A stretch of DNA of 7,523 nucleotides from Candidatus Hodarchaeaceae archaeon. GTDB lineage: Archaea; Hadarchaeota; Hadarchaeia; Hadarchaeales; Hadarchaeaceae. Under the pieces are notes generated by a model. It had not been told where the DNA came from, searched no databases, and worked only from the letters and a program-made list of their open reading frames with translations. A program made the position numbers and the translations under genes. The stretch covers positions 1 through 7,523 of the forward strand of contig JASEGJ010000029.1 of the NCBI GenBank assembly GCA_030018135.1. Direction: 5' to 3'. Positions 1 to 5,489 of this stretch are shown piece by piece. Within the stretch, counting starts at the first letter, position 1, and the number at the start of each line of letters is the position of its first letter.

Positions 1-45
1 GAGAAGTTTCAGATGGCATATTTTTGAGGCTGAAAATGGGAAAAT

Positions 46-60
46 AGTAAAAAAAAGTTA
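46..60 (-). terminator. T-tract terminator after ndk
   Basis: On the minus strand a run of eight T (plus-strand A at 49-56) inside an AT-rich stretch lies about 45 bases past the ndk stop. Archaeal RNA polymerase commonly terminates at oligo-T tracts without a hairpin. No clear stem precedes it. The short stretch from here to position 1 shows no gene. Confidence 0.5.
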
Positions 61-102
61 AAGTTTAACTCGGCCGGCTTCCCCTAGACGATCTCCGACC
101 CC

Positions 103-501
103 TTAAAAAAATATTTGAATCTCCCGCTCGGCGTTTTCAACCGAGTCCGCGGCATGCACCACGTTCTCTCGTATCCCTAGGCCGAGGTCGCGGCGTATGG
201 TGCCGGGTTCGGCCTTCGCGGGGTCCGTGGCTCCGACCACCCGCCTCACGCGCCTGACCGCACCCTCTCCCTCGAGGATCATCGCCACCACCGGTCCAGA
301 CATGATGTACTCGACCAAGCCATCGTAGAACGGCTTGCCCCTGTGGATGGCATACAATCGCTCAGCGGCTAGCCTGTCAACATTGAGCATCTTCATCGCC
401 ACCACCCTCAAGCCCTCGCCCTCCAGCCTGGCGATGACCTTTCCTATCAGGCCCCGCGAGGTCGCGTCCGGCTTTATCATCACGAAGGTTCGCTCCGTCA
501 T
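103..501 (-). CDS. ndk: Nucleoside diphosphate kinase
   Basis: Ndk moves the gamma-phosphate of ATP to other (d)NDPs through a phospho-histidine and balances cytosolic NTP pools. The protein has the N-terminal TFVMIKPDA strand with the nucleotide-contacting Lys, the [15 protein letters not shown] segment, and the active-site region NVVHAADS, where the catalytic His is residue 116. The family usually reads HGSDS or HASDS, so the Ala-Ala here is a mild variant. It ends EIQIFF and, at 132 residues, is slightly shorter than typical. I chose the ATG at 501. A TTG at 504 directly before it would add one residue, and no strong Shine-Dalgarno decides between them. It is the last gene of the L7Ae-S28e-L24e-Ndk cluster, but about 320 bp of hairpin-rich DNA separates it from L24e, so it may need its own promoter. 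A weak TATA-like stretch lies near 550-556 or 582-587 on the minus strand. Confidence 0.95.
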   Translation of the reverse strand: MTERTFVMIKPDATSRGLIGKVIARLEGEGLRVVAMKMLNVDRLAAERLYAIHRGKPFYDGLVEYIMSGPVVAMILEGEGAVRRVRRVVGATDPAKAEPGTIRRDLGLGIRENVVHAADSVENAEREIQIFF

Positions 502-509
502 CAAAGACG

Positions 510-540
510 CCCCCAGGAGACCCCCTGCTTTAGCTGGGGG
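510..540. repeat. Two mutually exclusive hairpins just upstream of ndk
   Basis: CCCCC (521-525) pairs with GGGGG (536-540), with an inner GCT/AGC stem. Alternatively CCCCCAG (510-516) pairs perfectly with CTGGGGG (534-540). Both cannot form together. On the ndk transcript this lies 9 to 39 bases before the ATG. It may be the left-end hairpin of the inserted element or a structure affecting ndk translation. Confidence 0.5.
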
Positions 541-614
541 AGGAATTGGATATTACTTTCGGTGACATCTCCCCGAAGCCGCTTAAGTAGCTCGGCCAAA
601 CTTGTCTCGATGAA

Positions 615-835
615 CATCCGATGGAAAGCGCGGGTAAACATCGGATGCGATGGGGGGTGAGGGATCCGCGCAAATCGCTCTCGGGGCGAGAGCGCAGGGG
701 CGGCATCCTCGACAGCCTGAGTCTCTGTCTCTCGAAGGAGGCGGCGCAGTCAGCCGCCGCGCCTTGTCCGATGATGGTGGTCGGCGACACCTGAATCACC
801 CTGAGGGACAAGCCCCTTCTTTCAAGGAGGGGTAG
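615..835 (+). ncRNA. Candidate structured RNA, omega-RNA-like
   Basis: Read on the plus strand, this is a chain of strong stems: CATCCGATG/CATCGGATG (615-623 with 639-647, perfect 9 bp, 15-nt loop); CGCTCTCG/CGAGAGCG (676-683 with 687-694, perfect 8 bp, loop GGG); AAGG-GGCGGC with GCCGCC-CCTT (735-745 with 753-765); CTTGTCC/GGACAAG (763-769 with 806-812, 7 bp enclosing a smaller GGTG/CACC stem); and a terminal 8-bp hairpin, 814-821 with 826-833, containing one G-T pair. The third and fourth stems share three bases, so they compete at their edges. A run of stems ending in the right-end hairpin matches the general plan of TnpB guide RNAs, in which the sequence past the end acts as guide. No plus-strand TATA box is obvious and no tnpB is present. 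Expression and function are unknown. Confidence 0.3.
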
Positions 836-1025
836 TTGACCTCGCCCTCGCCTTCCTGAAGTGCTCGGTCCAGCGCACTCGATGGGGCTTCCTGCCCAGG
901 CGGAGGTTTCGCTCGCACTTGCTCGAGCAGAAGAACAAGATCGTGCCATCCCGCCTAACGAACATCAAACCAGTGCCCGGCTCCACCCGCCCGCCGCAGA
1001 AGGAGCACTTCCTGGCGATCGGCAT
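822..1025 (-). CDS. rpl24e: Large subunit ribosomal protein L24e
   Basis: A small zinc-ribbon protein of the archaeal 50S subunit. The 67-residue protein has the CxxC...CxxxC zinc site (Cys7, Cys10, Cys33, Cys37), the family signature GTGLMFVRRDGTILFFCSSKC, and the basic tail GRKPHRVRWTEHF. The ATG abuts the S28e stop (TAGATG), and GGGTG (1032-1036) lies at good ribosome-binding distance, so the start is firm. The last five residues, STTPP, and the stop TGA are encoded by GTCAACTACC and the adjoining hairpin arm. These look like part of the neighbouring inserted element rather than the original gene, so the native C-terminus probably lay near the preceding RKARAR. The protein core is intact. 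Confidence 0.95.
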   Translation of the reverse strand: MPIARKCSFCGGRVEPGTGLMFVRRDGTILFFCSSKCERNLRLGRKPHRVRWTEHFRKARARSTTPP

Positions 1026-1247
1026 CTAGGGCACCCTTATCTCCCGCGCCTCTCTCTCGGTCTCCCGCAGCATCAAGATGTCGCCTACCCTGACCGGCCC
1101 CTTGACGTTCCGGGTTATGATCCTGCCCTTGTCCCGCCCGTCGAGCACGCGGCATTTGACCTGCAATATCTCGCCGGTTATCCCCGTGCGGGTGCGGATT
1201 TCGATAACCTCGGCCGGGATGCCGAGTTCCGTCGCCATGTGGCTCAC
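1026..1247 (-). CDS. rps28e: Small subunit ribosomal protein S28e
   Basis: An OB-fold protein of the archaeal 30S subunit near the mRNA exit region. The 73 residues include the family signatures [23 protein letters not shown] and [24 protein letters not shown], so it is complete. The GTG start at 1247 overlaps the L7Ae stop as GTGA. An ATG three codons later (1238), preceded by GTGA as a possible weak Shine-Dalgarno, is an equally good start and would give [11 protein letters not shown]. Either way it is translationally coupled to L7Ae. Confidence 0.95.
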   Translation of the reverse strand: MSHMATELGIPAEVIEIRTRTGITGEILQVKCRVLDGRDKGRIITRNVKGPVRVGDILMLRETEREAREIRVP

Positions 1248-1615
1248 TTCTTAAGCTCTTTGACCTTATCGACGATTTCCCTTACCAAGGAGCTAGCCCC
1301 GCCCGCCTCCGCGATGGCGACGGCCGCAGCCGGCACGTTTATCCCGGCGGCCGCGCCCAGCTCGCGCTTGCTCGGCACGTAAACGTAGGGCACGCCCTTC
1401 TCATCGCAGAGCATCGGCAGGTGAGCGACTATTTCAGCTGGCTCGACATCCTCGGCGATCACCACGAGCGCCGCCTGCTTGCGCTCAATCGCCTTGGTCG
1501 CCTCGTTCGTGCCCTTGCGGAGCTTGCCGGTGTCCCTGGCCCCCTCTACCGCCTCGTACGCCTTGTCGGCCAGCTCCTTCGGCACCTCAAATCGAACGTA
1601 AATTGGCTTAGCCAC
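1244..1615 (-). CDS. rpl7ae: Ribosomal protein L7Ae
   Basis: L7Ae binds kink-turn RNA. In archaea it is both a 50S protein and a core subunit of box C/D and H/ACA RNPs and of RNase P. The RNA-binding signature [15 protein letters not shown] and the block [30 protein letters not shown] are intact. I chose the GTG at 1615 (123 residues, beginning [11 protein letters not shown]). It sits six bases after a perfect AAGGAGGTG, and known archaeal L7Ae proteins begin close to this strand. An upstream in-frame GTG at 1651 would add twelve residues ([12 protein letters not shown]) that would encode the Shine-Dalgarno itself and lies only about 14 bases from the predicted transcript start. L7Ae leads the operon L7Ae-S28e-L24e(-ndk). 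Confidence 0.95.
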   Translation of the reverse strand: MAKPIYVRFEVPKELADKAYEAVEGARDTGKLRKGTNEATKAIERKQAALVVIAEDVEPAEIVAHLPMLCDEKGVPYVYVPSKRELGAAAGINVPAAAVAIAEAGGASSLVREIVDKVKELKK

Positions 1616-1621
1616 TTTGAG

Positions 1622-1630
1622 CACCTCCTT
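1622..1630 (-). promoter_or_regulatory. Perfect Shine-Dalgarno for L7Ae
   Basis: Minus-strand AAGGAGGTG is fully complementary to the archaeal 16S 3' end and is six bases before GTG 1615. It decides the L7Ae start in favour of the shorter protein. Confidence 0.8.
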
Positions 1631-1684
1631 CGGATCTACCTCATCATTCACCGCGCCAGTGGCTTTACATAATTTGAAAGCGCG

Positions 1685-1695
1685 AAGTATTTAAG
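1685..1695 (-). promoter_or_regulatory. TATA box for the L7Ae operon
   Basis: Minus-strand CTTAAATACTT is a good archaeal TATA element lying immediately behind the gltX stop (1700-1702). Transcription would start near 1664, giving a leader of about 50 bases to the GTG at 1615. Confidence 0.65.
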
Positions 1696-1699
1696 TTTG

Positions 1700-3391
1700 T
1701 CACCTGTGTCCGTAGACAGTCGTTAGCTTGGGCTCGGCAGCGTCTATCCTCACAAAACCGTAGCGCTCGAACTGCACCACCTCGCCGACCTGGAGACCTG
1801 CGACGGCGGGCTCCGCTAGGCCGATCTCCTGCGAGGCATCCGGCTTTATCACCTCGACCCCAACCGCGCCCGCGGAAACCCATTGAACCTTGGGCACATC
1901 CATGAGCTCGAGGCTGTGGAAGTCCGCCTCCATCGGCGGCCCCCGCGACCTTAGCTTTACGTTCATGAGGTCCTTAAGGCGGAACATCTCCCCCTCGCGC
2001 AGGTTCGCGGCGTCCTCGCTGGCTAGGTGAACGGTCAGGACATCCCCCTCGCGCAGCAGCGGCACCACGCGCTCCCCCCGCTTAACGTCGCTGGGGTGCA
2101 GGCGCAGTCGGACCTCACTTAACTCCGGCACGCCCTCCACGAGGAGTTTCACTGGGTTCGCCACGAAAAAGTATCGGTTTGCCCTGATGTCGACGAACTT
2201 CCGGTTGCGGGCATACAGCGTCTCCCAACTCAACGCGGCATCGACCGGCGTTGACCCTATATCGAGGATGACCTCCCTTATCGCCTCCGGCGAGAAGCCC
2301 CTCCTCCTGAGCGCGGCGATCGTGCCCAGCCTGGGGTCGTCGTAGCCGGAGAACTCGCCCCCCCTGACGCCGCGGACGGTCTGGGTCTTGCTCAGCATCA
2401 TGCCGGCGATGGTCAACCTCCCGTACTGCACAGCAGTCGGGTACGCCCAGCCGAGGTGCTCGAACAGCGTCCGCTGGCGCATCTCGTTGACCACGTGCTC
2501 CTTGCCCCTGATGACGTGCGTCACGCCCATCTCGTGGTCGTCGATCGAGACGGAGAAGTTGTAGAGCGGCCATACGCGATATTTCTTGCCCGTGCGGGGA
2601 TGCGGTGCCTCGACGATGCGCAGCGCCGGCCAATCGCGGACCGCGGGGTTGGGGTGTTTCAGATCCGTCTTCACCCGCACCACCGCTCGCTCCTCCGCAT
2701 ATTCGCTGGCGAGCATCCTGCGCCAGCGCTCGAGTTGCTCCTGCGCGGGCAGCGCACGACATGAGCATGGCTCGCCTCGGTCGCGCAGGCGCCTGAAGTC
2801 CGGGGCATCGCATGTGCAAACGTATGCTTTACCCGCGGCGAGGAGCTGTTCAGCGTACTTGTAGTAGATCTCCAAGCGGTCGGACTGTATGTGTTCCTCA
2901 TCCCATTCCATGCCGAGCCATCGTAGGTCCCGCCGGATGAGGTCGTACATCTCGAGCATGGCATTCGCTGGGTTGGTGTCCTCGAAGCGCAGGATGAACT
3001 TGCCCCCGTACCTTCTCGCGTACTCGTGGCTGAGCAGCGCCGCCCTGACGTGGCCGATGTGCAGGGGCCCGTTGGGGTTTGGGGCGAAGCGCGTCACCAC
3101 GGTCAGGTACTTATCGACATCGAGCAATTCTGGCAATCCGAGTTTTCTCTCGGGGCGGGGTGCCTCGGGCGGGCCGAACTCTCTGAGGCGGGCGAGCTGT
3201 TCAGCAGTCGAAAGACGATTAATGTCCTCCACAACCTCTTCGACGATCGCCCTGAATTCTTCCACCTTGGAGCGCAGCTCCGGCATTTCCGCTATGAGCT
3301 TGCCCATTACTGCATTCGGACTTGCACGACCTTCGTGGTCAACCGCATTGGCAAGGGCCCATCTTAGCGCTTTCCTACGAACGTTTTTCAA
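1700..3391 (-). CDS. gltX: Glutamyl-tRNA synthetase, archaeal type
   Basis: This class I synthetase charges tRNA-Glu with glutamate in the cytosol. The 563 residues are full length. Residues 101-114, RFAPNPNGPLHIGH, contain the HIGH ATP site. FEDTNP follows at 136-141. A cysteine cluster CTC (192-194) and CSC (209-211) is a likely zinc site. MLSKT at 332-336 is the KMSKS equivalent. The C-terminal third is the beta-barrel anticodon domain of the archaeal/eukaryotic GluRS-GlnRS branch, unlike the bacterial helical form. The N-terminal 90 residues form the usual helical extension. In archaea lacking GlnRS this enzyme also misacylates tRNA-Gln for GatDE, which I cannot test here. The start is TTG at 3391, four bases after GGGGTGG. 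It has its own promoter and is followed directly by the L7Ae operon promoter. Confidence 0.97.
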   Translation of the reverse strand: MKNVRRKALRWALANAVDHEGRASPNAVMGKLIAEMPELRSKVEEFRAIVEEVVEDINRLSTAEQLARLREFGPPEAPRPERKLGLPELLDVDKYLTVVTRFAPNPNGPLHIGHVRAALLSHEYARRYGGKFILRFEDTNPANAMLEMYDLIRRDLRWLGMEWDEEHIQSDRLEIYYKYAEQLLAAGKAYVCTCDAPDFRRLRDRGEPCSCRALPAQEQLERWRRMLASEYAEERAVVRVKTDLKHPNPAVRDWPALRIVEAPHPRTGKKYRVWPLYNFSVSIDDHEMGVTHVIRGKEHVVNEMRQRTLFEHLGWAYPTAVQYGRLTIAGMMLSKTQTVRGVRGGEFSGYDDPRLGTIAALRRRGFSPEAIREVILDIGSTPVDAALSWETLYARNRKFVDIRANRYFFVANPVKLLVEGVPELSEVRLRLHPSDVKRGERVVPLLREGDVLTVHLASEDAANLREGEMFRLKDLMNVKLRSRGPPMEADFHSLELMDVPKVQWVSAGAVGVEVIKPDASQEIGLAEPAVAGLQVGEVVQFERYGFVRIDAAEPKLTTVYGHR

Positions 3392-3395
3392 TAGG

Positions 3396-3402
3396 CCACC
3401 CC
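3396..3402 (-). promoter_or_regulatory. Shine-Dalgarno supporting the TTG start of gltX
   Basis: Minus-strand GGGGTGG is four bases before TTG 3391. The next in-frame ATG is 28 codons further on, inside the conserved helical extension, so the TTG is preferred. Confidence 0.6.
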
Positions 3403-3428
3403 ATACAACATTTGCTGTTTTCGTGTGG

Positions 3429-3441
3429 CGATATTTGACTG
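3429..3441 (-). promoter_or_regulatory. TATA box for gltX
   Basis: Minus-strand AGTCAAATATCGC contains an AT-rich TATA-like core centred near 3434, about 43 bases before the TTG start. That predicts a start near 3408 and a short leader holding the Shine-Dalgarno. No T-tract separates gltX from the regulator gene upstream, so some read-through is possible. Confidence 0.45.
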
Positions 3442-3504
3442 TTTGGTTTCACGTATGTTTGGCCTGCGCCCAAGGGTCGATAGGATCCAGAAATATCTTT
3501 ACTT

Positions 3505-4053
3505 TCAATTTGCGGTGCTCCGTCCTAGCACGCTGATGAGTCTAGAGCGTTGAAGGTAGATCAGGGTTGCGAAAAGCACCAGCAACAGCAAAATGTCTGC
3601 CATGTTTGGCGAAGGTCTGACAGCAGCATCTGAAACGCTCGGAGGATATAGCTCTCGTAGCAAGGTCCAAACCTTAAACCCAGCACCGGCGGTTAGGAGA
3701 AGGGAGAAAATGTCTTTTATGATGTAACCTTTTCTCGAGGGTACTCCAGCGAACTCTCTCTTTAGAGCCCTTTTCTCCTCTTCCGGAAGGTTCAATAAAA
3801 TGAGGTAAGCGGTGCTGCCCCCTGTCGCTTTGTAGAGCCTCATCCTTTTGTCACCGTATTTCTGCTTAACTTCATCCACTAACCCGAGTCCTTCTAGGCG
3901 CTTGAGGTGATAGCAGATAGTTGAGGGAGCAAGCTTAAGTTCGCGTGCTAAACCTCTCACGGACTTCTCCTTTTTGAGGGATTGGATGATTGTTTGTCCC
4001 ATGCCCCCAGTCAACTCAGCTAGAGCTTTAATCCTCTTTTCATCGATAAGCAC
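3505..4053 (-). CDS. Membrane-anchored winged-helix transcription regulator
   Basis: The 182 residues begin with an ArsR-like winged-helix domain. The recognition part is SVRGLARELKLAPSTICYHLKRLEGLGLV (shown by residues 31-59), followed by a wing near KQKYGDKRMRLYKAT (64-77). After a charged linker come two hydrophobic segments, about 110-132 and 150-168, joined by a short polar loop, and a basic tail. This predicts both ends in the cytoplasm and a small outside loop. Such anchored wHTH proteins are common in archaea and may sense membrane or surface signals; the signal here is unknown. The start is GTG at 4053 with no strong Shine-Dalgarno. It is divergent from the broken secreted protease at 4143, with a perfect palindrome between them, so autoregulation and control of the protease are likely but inferred. 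Base composition is more AT-rich than the flanking genes. Confidence 0.85.
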   Translation of the reverse strand: MLIDEKRIKALAELTGGMGQTIIQSLKKEKSVRGLARELKLAPSTICYHLKRLEGLGLVDEVKQKYGDKRMRLYKATGGSTAYLILLNLPEEEKRALKREFAGVPSRKGYIIKDIFSLLLTAGAGFKVWTLLRELYPPSVSDAAVRPSPNMADILLLLVLFATLIYLQRSRLISVLGRSTAN

Positions 4054-4071
4054 GACTTGATTCTTATCCTC

Positions 4072-4089
4072 GTTCGAAATTTTTCGAAC
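4072..4089. promoter_or_regulatory. Perfect 18-bp palindrome, likely operator
   Basis: GTTCGAAA-TT-TTTCGAAC is an exact inverted repeat of 8 bp with a 2-bp spacer. It lies between the TATA box and start of the regulator gene and about 13 bp from the TATA box of the protease gene. Position and symmetry fit a dimeric winged-helix repressor, most simply the adjacent regulator binding its own promoter. Confidence 0.6.
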
Positions 4090-4098
4090 AATATAGAA
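4089..4098 (-). promoter_or_regulatory. TATA box for the wHTH regulator gene
   Basis: Minus-strand TTCTATATTG abuts the palindrome. Transcription would start about 25 bases on, near 4068, leaving a leader of about 15 bases. A protein bound to the palindrome would block initiation. Confidence 0.4.
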
Positions 4099-4101
4099 GG
4101 A

Positions 4102-4110
4102 CTTTATAAA
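4102..4110 (+). promoter_or_regulatory. TATA box for the protease gene
   Basis: Plus-strand CTTTATAAA gives a predicted start near 4131, just before the ATG at 4143. GGTGG at 4130-4134, eight bases before that ATG, would serve as ribosome site if the transcript starts slightly earlier. Confidence 0.5.
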
Positions 4111-4142
4111 GAATTCTTAAAAAACTTTCGGTGGCGATGTGA

Positions 4143-5360
4143 ATGATGGAGCGAAGAATTCAAGCGATTGCTGTTTTGAGCATTTTGATTTTAGTCGCCG
4201 GTTTAACGATTTCCTTTACCTTGCTGAATCCGAAAAGCTCATTGAGCCCTCCATATCTCTCGAGAAGCTTCAAGAACTTCTCCCCGGTGTTGAGAATAAA
4301 AATGGAGATAATCCCAATAAAAGATCCGATCCCTGAAACCCGCGGTTCGGATACCATTAGAACTTACAGTTTCGGCAAACCACCGGAATTCACGAGCGAA
4401 AGAGAAAAAGAAGAATGGATTAATAAAATTATAGAGCTCGCTAAACGATTTGACCCCCCCCGATGACCGCGTCAAACAATTTGGCCGCCTCGGGGTCAAG
4501 CTTCCGTTTTGGCATCCTGAAGGGCCCGTCGTGACTTATGGCGTGGGTGGCGACGGATACTTCCATGTAGGCTTCAAACTTGATATGCCTTTCACCGAGG
4601 TCATGATGGTGGAGATATTTAAGGCAATAAATAAAGAGGCCAAGGAAATCGAATTTAGGGGAGAGGTGCCAATACATTTTGGTCGAGCTGGCCCTAGCAT
4701 AAGCGACGCCCAAGAAGAACCTGAGCGAAGGAACGTGTATCGTCCTATTATCGGAGGGATACATATCCAAAATAGGGATCAGGGTGTCACAATATATTCA
4801 ACGCTGGGTTGGTCCGCTGTGAGAAGCGGGGTGAATGGATACGTCGTTGCTGGACATATTGGCTATAACAGGCCAATACCTAATGGGTCGACGATATATC
4901 AGCCGACTTATCCTAGCTATCCGGTGGGAGTGGTCAAAGCGGTACCCACCTACCCTTATTATGCCGACGTTGCATGGGTTGAATACAGCAATGTGGCCCA
5001 AAAATTTTTCTTACTCCGACCTTAATCGTCTCAGTCAATTTTTATCAAGAGCCATCCGTTAACTCTACCGTTTATATGTCCGGTTATGGGTCTGGTCTTG
5101 TGAACGGAGTTGTGAAATATGTGTACGTAGATGCACCATCTAATGAATTTGGTACGCTTTATCGGCAGGCGCTGGCCACCTACTCACGTAGAAAGGGTGA
5201 TAGCGGTGCCCCAGTTTATATTCCCACGTAATATGGACGTGGAATAGTTGGTATTCACTCGGGAGCGAATTGGCACAATGGCGAGTACCTCGCCCGTTTT
5301 TCACCGTGTTCTGGGGTCAACACTGAAGTGGGCGCTGTTCCGCTGACCACATGGCCGTGA
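4143..5360 (+). pseudogene. Broken secreted chymotrypsin-like (S1) serine protease
   Basis: The joined reading frame would encode about 405 residues. Residues 7-29 are a hydrophobic signal or anchor. About 107-195 look like a propeptide. RPIIGGIHIQ at 200 opens the catalytic domain. The catalytic triad can be read: His238 in VVAGHIG, Asp275 in YADVAWV, and Ser354 in GDSGAPV, followed by IVGIHSG. There are three lesions. First, a run of eight C at 4454-4461, where seven would keep the frame, ends the first frame at TGA 4464. Second, the A5T5 run at 5000-5009 has lost one base (or gained two), and the old frame ends at TAA 5023. Third, an in-frame TAA at 5229-5231 lies nine codons after the catalytic Ser, with clear homology on both sides; a CAA to TAA change would explain it. 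The frame then runs to TGA 5358. Two lesions are in homopolymers and could be sequencing errors; the stop is not of that kind. Divergent from the anchored regulator. Confidence 0.85.
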
Positions 5361-5489
5361 TCTGTTCACGTTTCATCAGCTGTCCTTCGGCAAATAGCAA
5401 GTTGCTCAATGGCTGGAGTTCCATCACAGCCGTGCACATCAAGCCGCCGGGCATAGGTCGATCAAAAGCATCCAGATGAGTCCATGAGT

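Larger units (their letters stand above)
505..840. mobile_element. Hairpin-rich insert between rpl24e and ndk, possible IS200/IS605 derivative
   Basis: These bases contain no recognisable intact gene, in a place where the ribosomal genes upstream overlap or abut. Seen directly: at least six stem-loops (521-540, 615-647, 676-694, 735-765, 763-812, 814-833). The rightmost is an 8-bp GC-rich hairpin followed by GGTAGTTGAC, the arrangement I associate with right ends of IS200/IS605 (TnpB-type) elements. The left one, 521-540, resembles another such end. In plus-strand frame, 638-832 is open and stops at TAG 833-835, right at the hairpin; this could be the tail of a tnpB gene, although I see no zinc-finger or catalytic motif. 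L24e coding runs five codons into the hairpin, as expected if the element landed in the 3' end of that gene. Family assignment is inference; the hairpins are direct. It could also be an unrelated structured RNA or attenuator. Confidence 0.4.

Noticed and set aside
769-805. Box C/D small RNA suggested by GATGATG and two CTGA motifs
   Set aside because: The spacing is too short, the C box is imperfect, no D'/C' pair is present, and the motifs fall inside a larger stem (763-812).
505-840. RNase P RNA or SRP RNA in the structured insert
   Set aside because: I could not find the conserved RNase P core motifs or the SRP helix 8 motif on either strand, and the length is marginal.
861-1382. Long plus-strand open frame of 173 codons
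   Set aside because: It is antisense to L24e, S28e and L7Ae, has no ribosome site, and arises from GC-rich third positions.
2115-3536. Several open frames overlapping gltX on both strands
   Set aside because: All lie over the conserved GluRS sequence, are rich in Arg, Ser and Pro, and have no family signature; they are shadows.
4999-5012. Programmed -1 frameshift at the A5T5 run of the protease gene
   Set aside because: The run does not match an X-XXY-YYZ heptamer in the zero frame, and the gene has two other lesions, so decay or sequencing error is simpler.
5229-5231. TAA as a recoded sense codon
   Set aside because: Archaeal pyrrolysine uses TAG, and the neighbouring frameshifts point to a pseudogene.
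5361-5489. Small gene between the protease remnant and the permease
   Set aside because: No start with a ribosome site and no coding pattern; only the short related words AGATGAGTCCATGAGTTC, probably chance.
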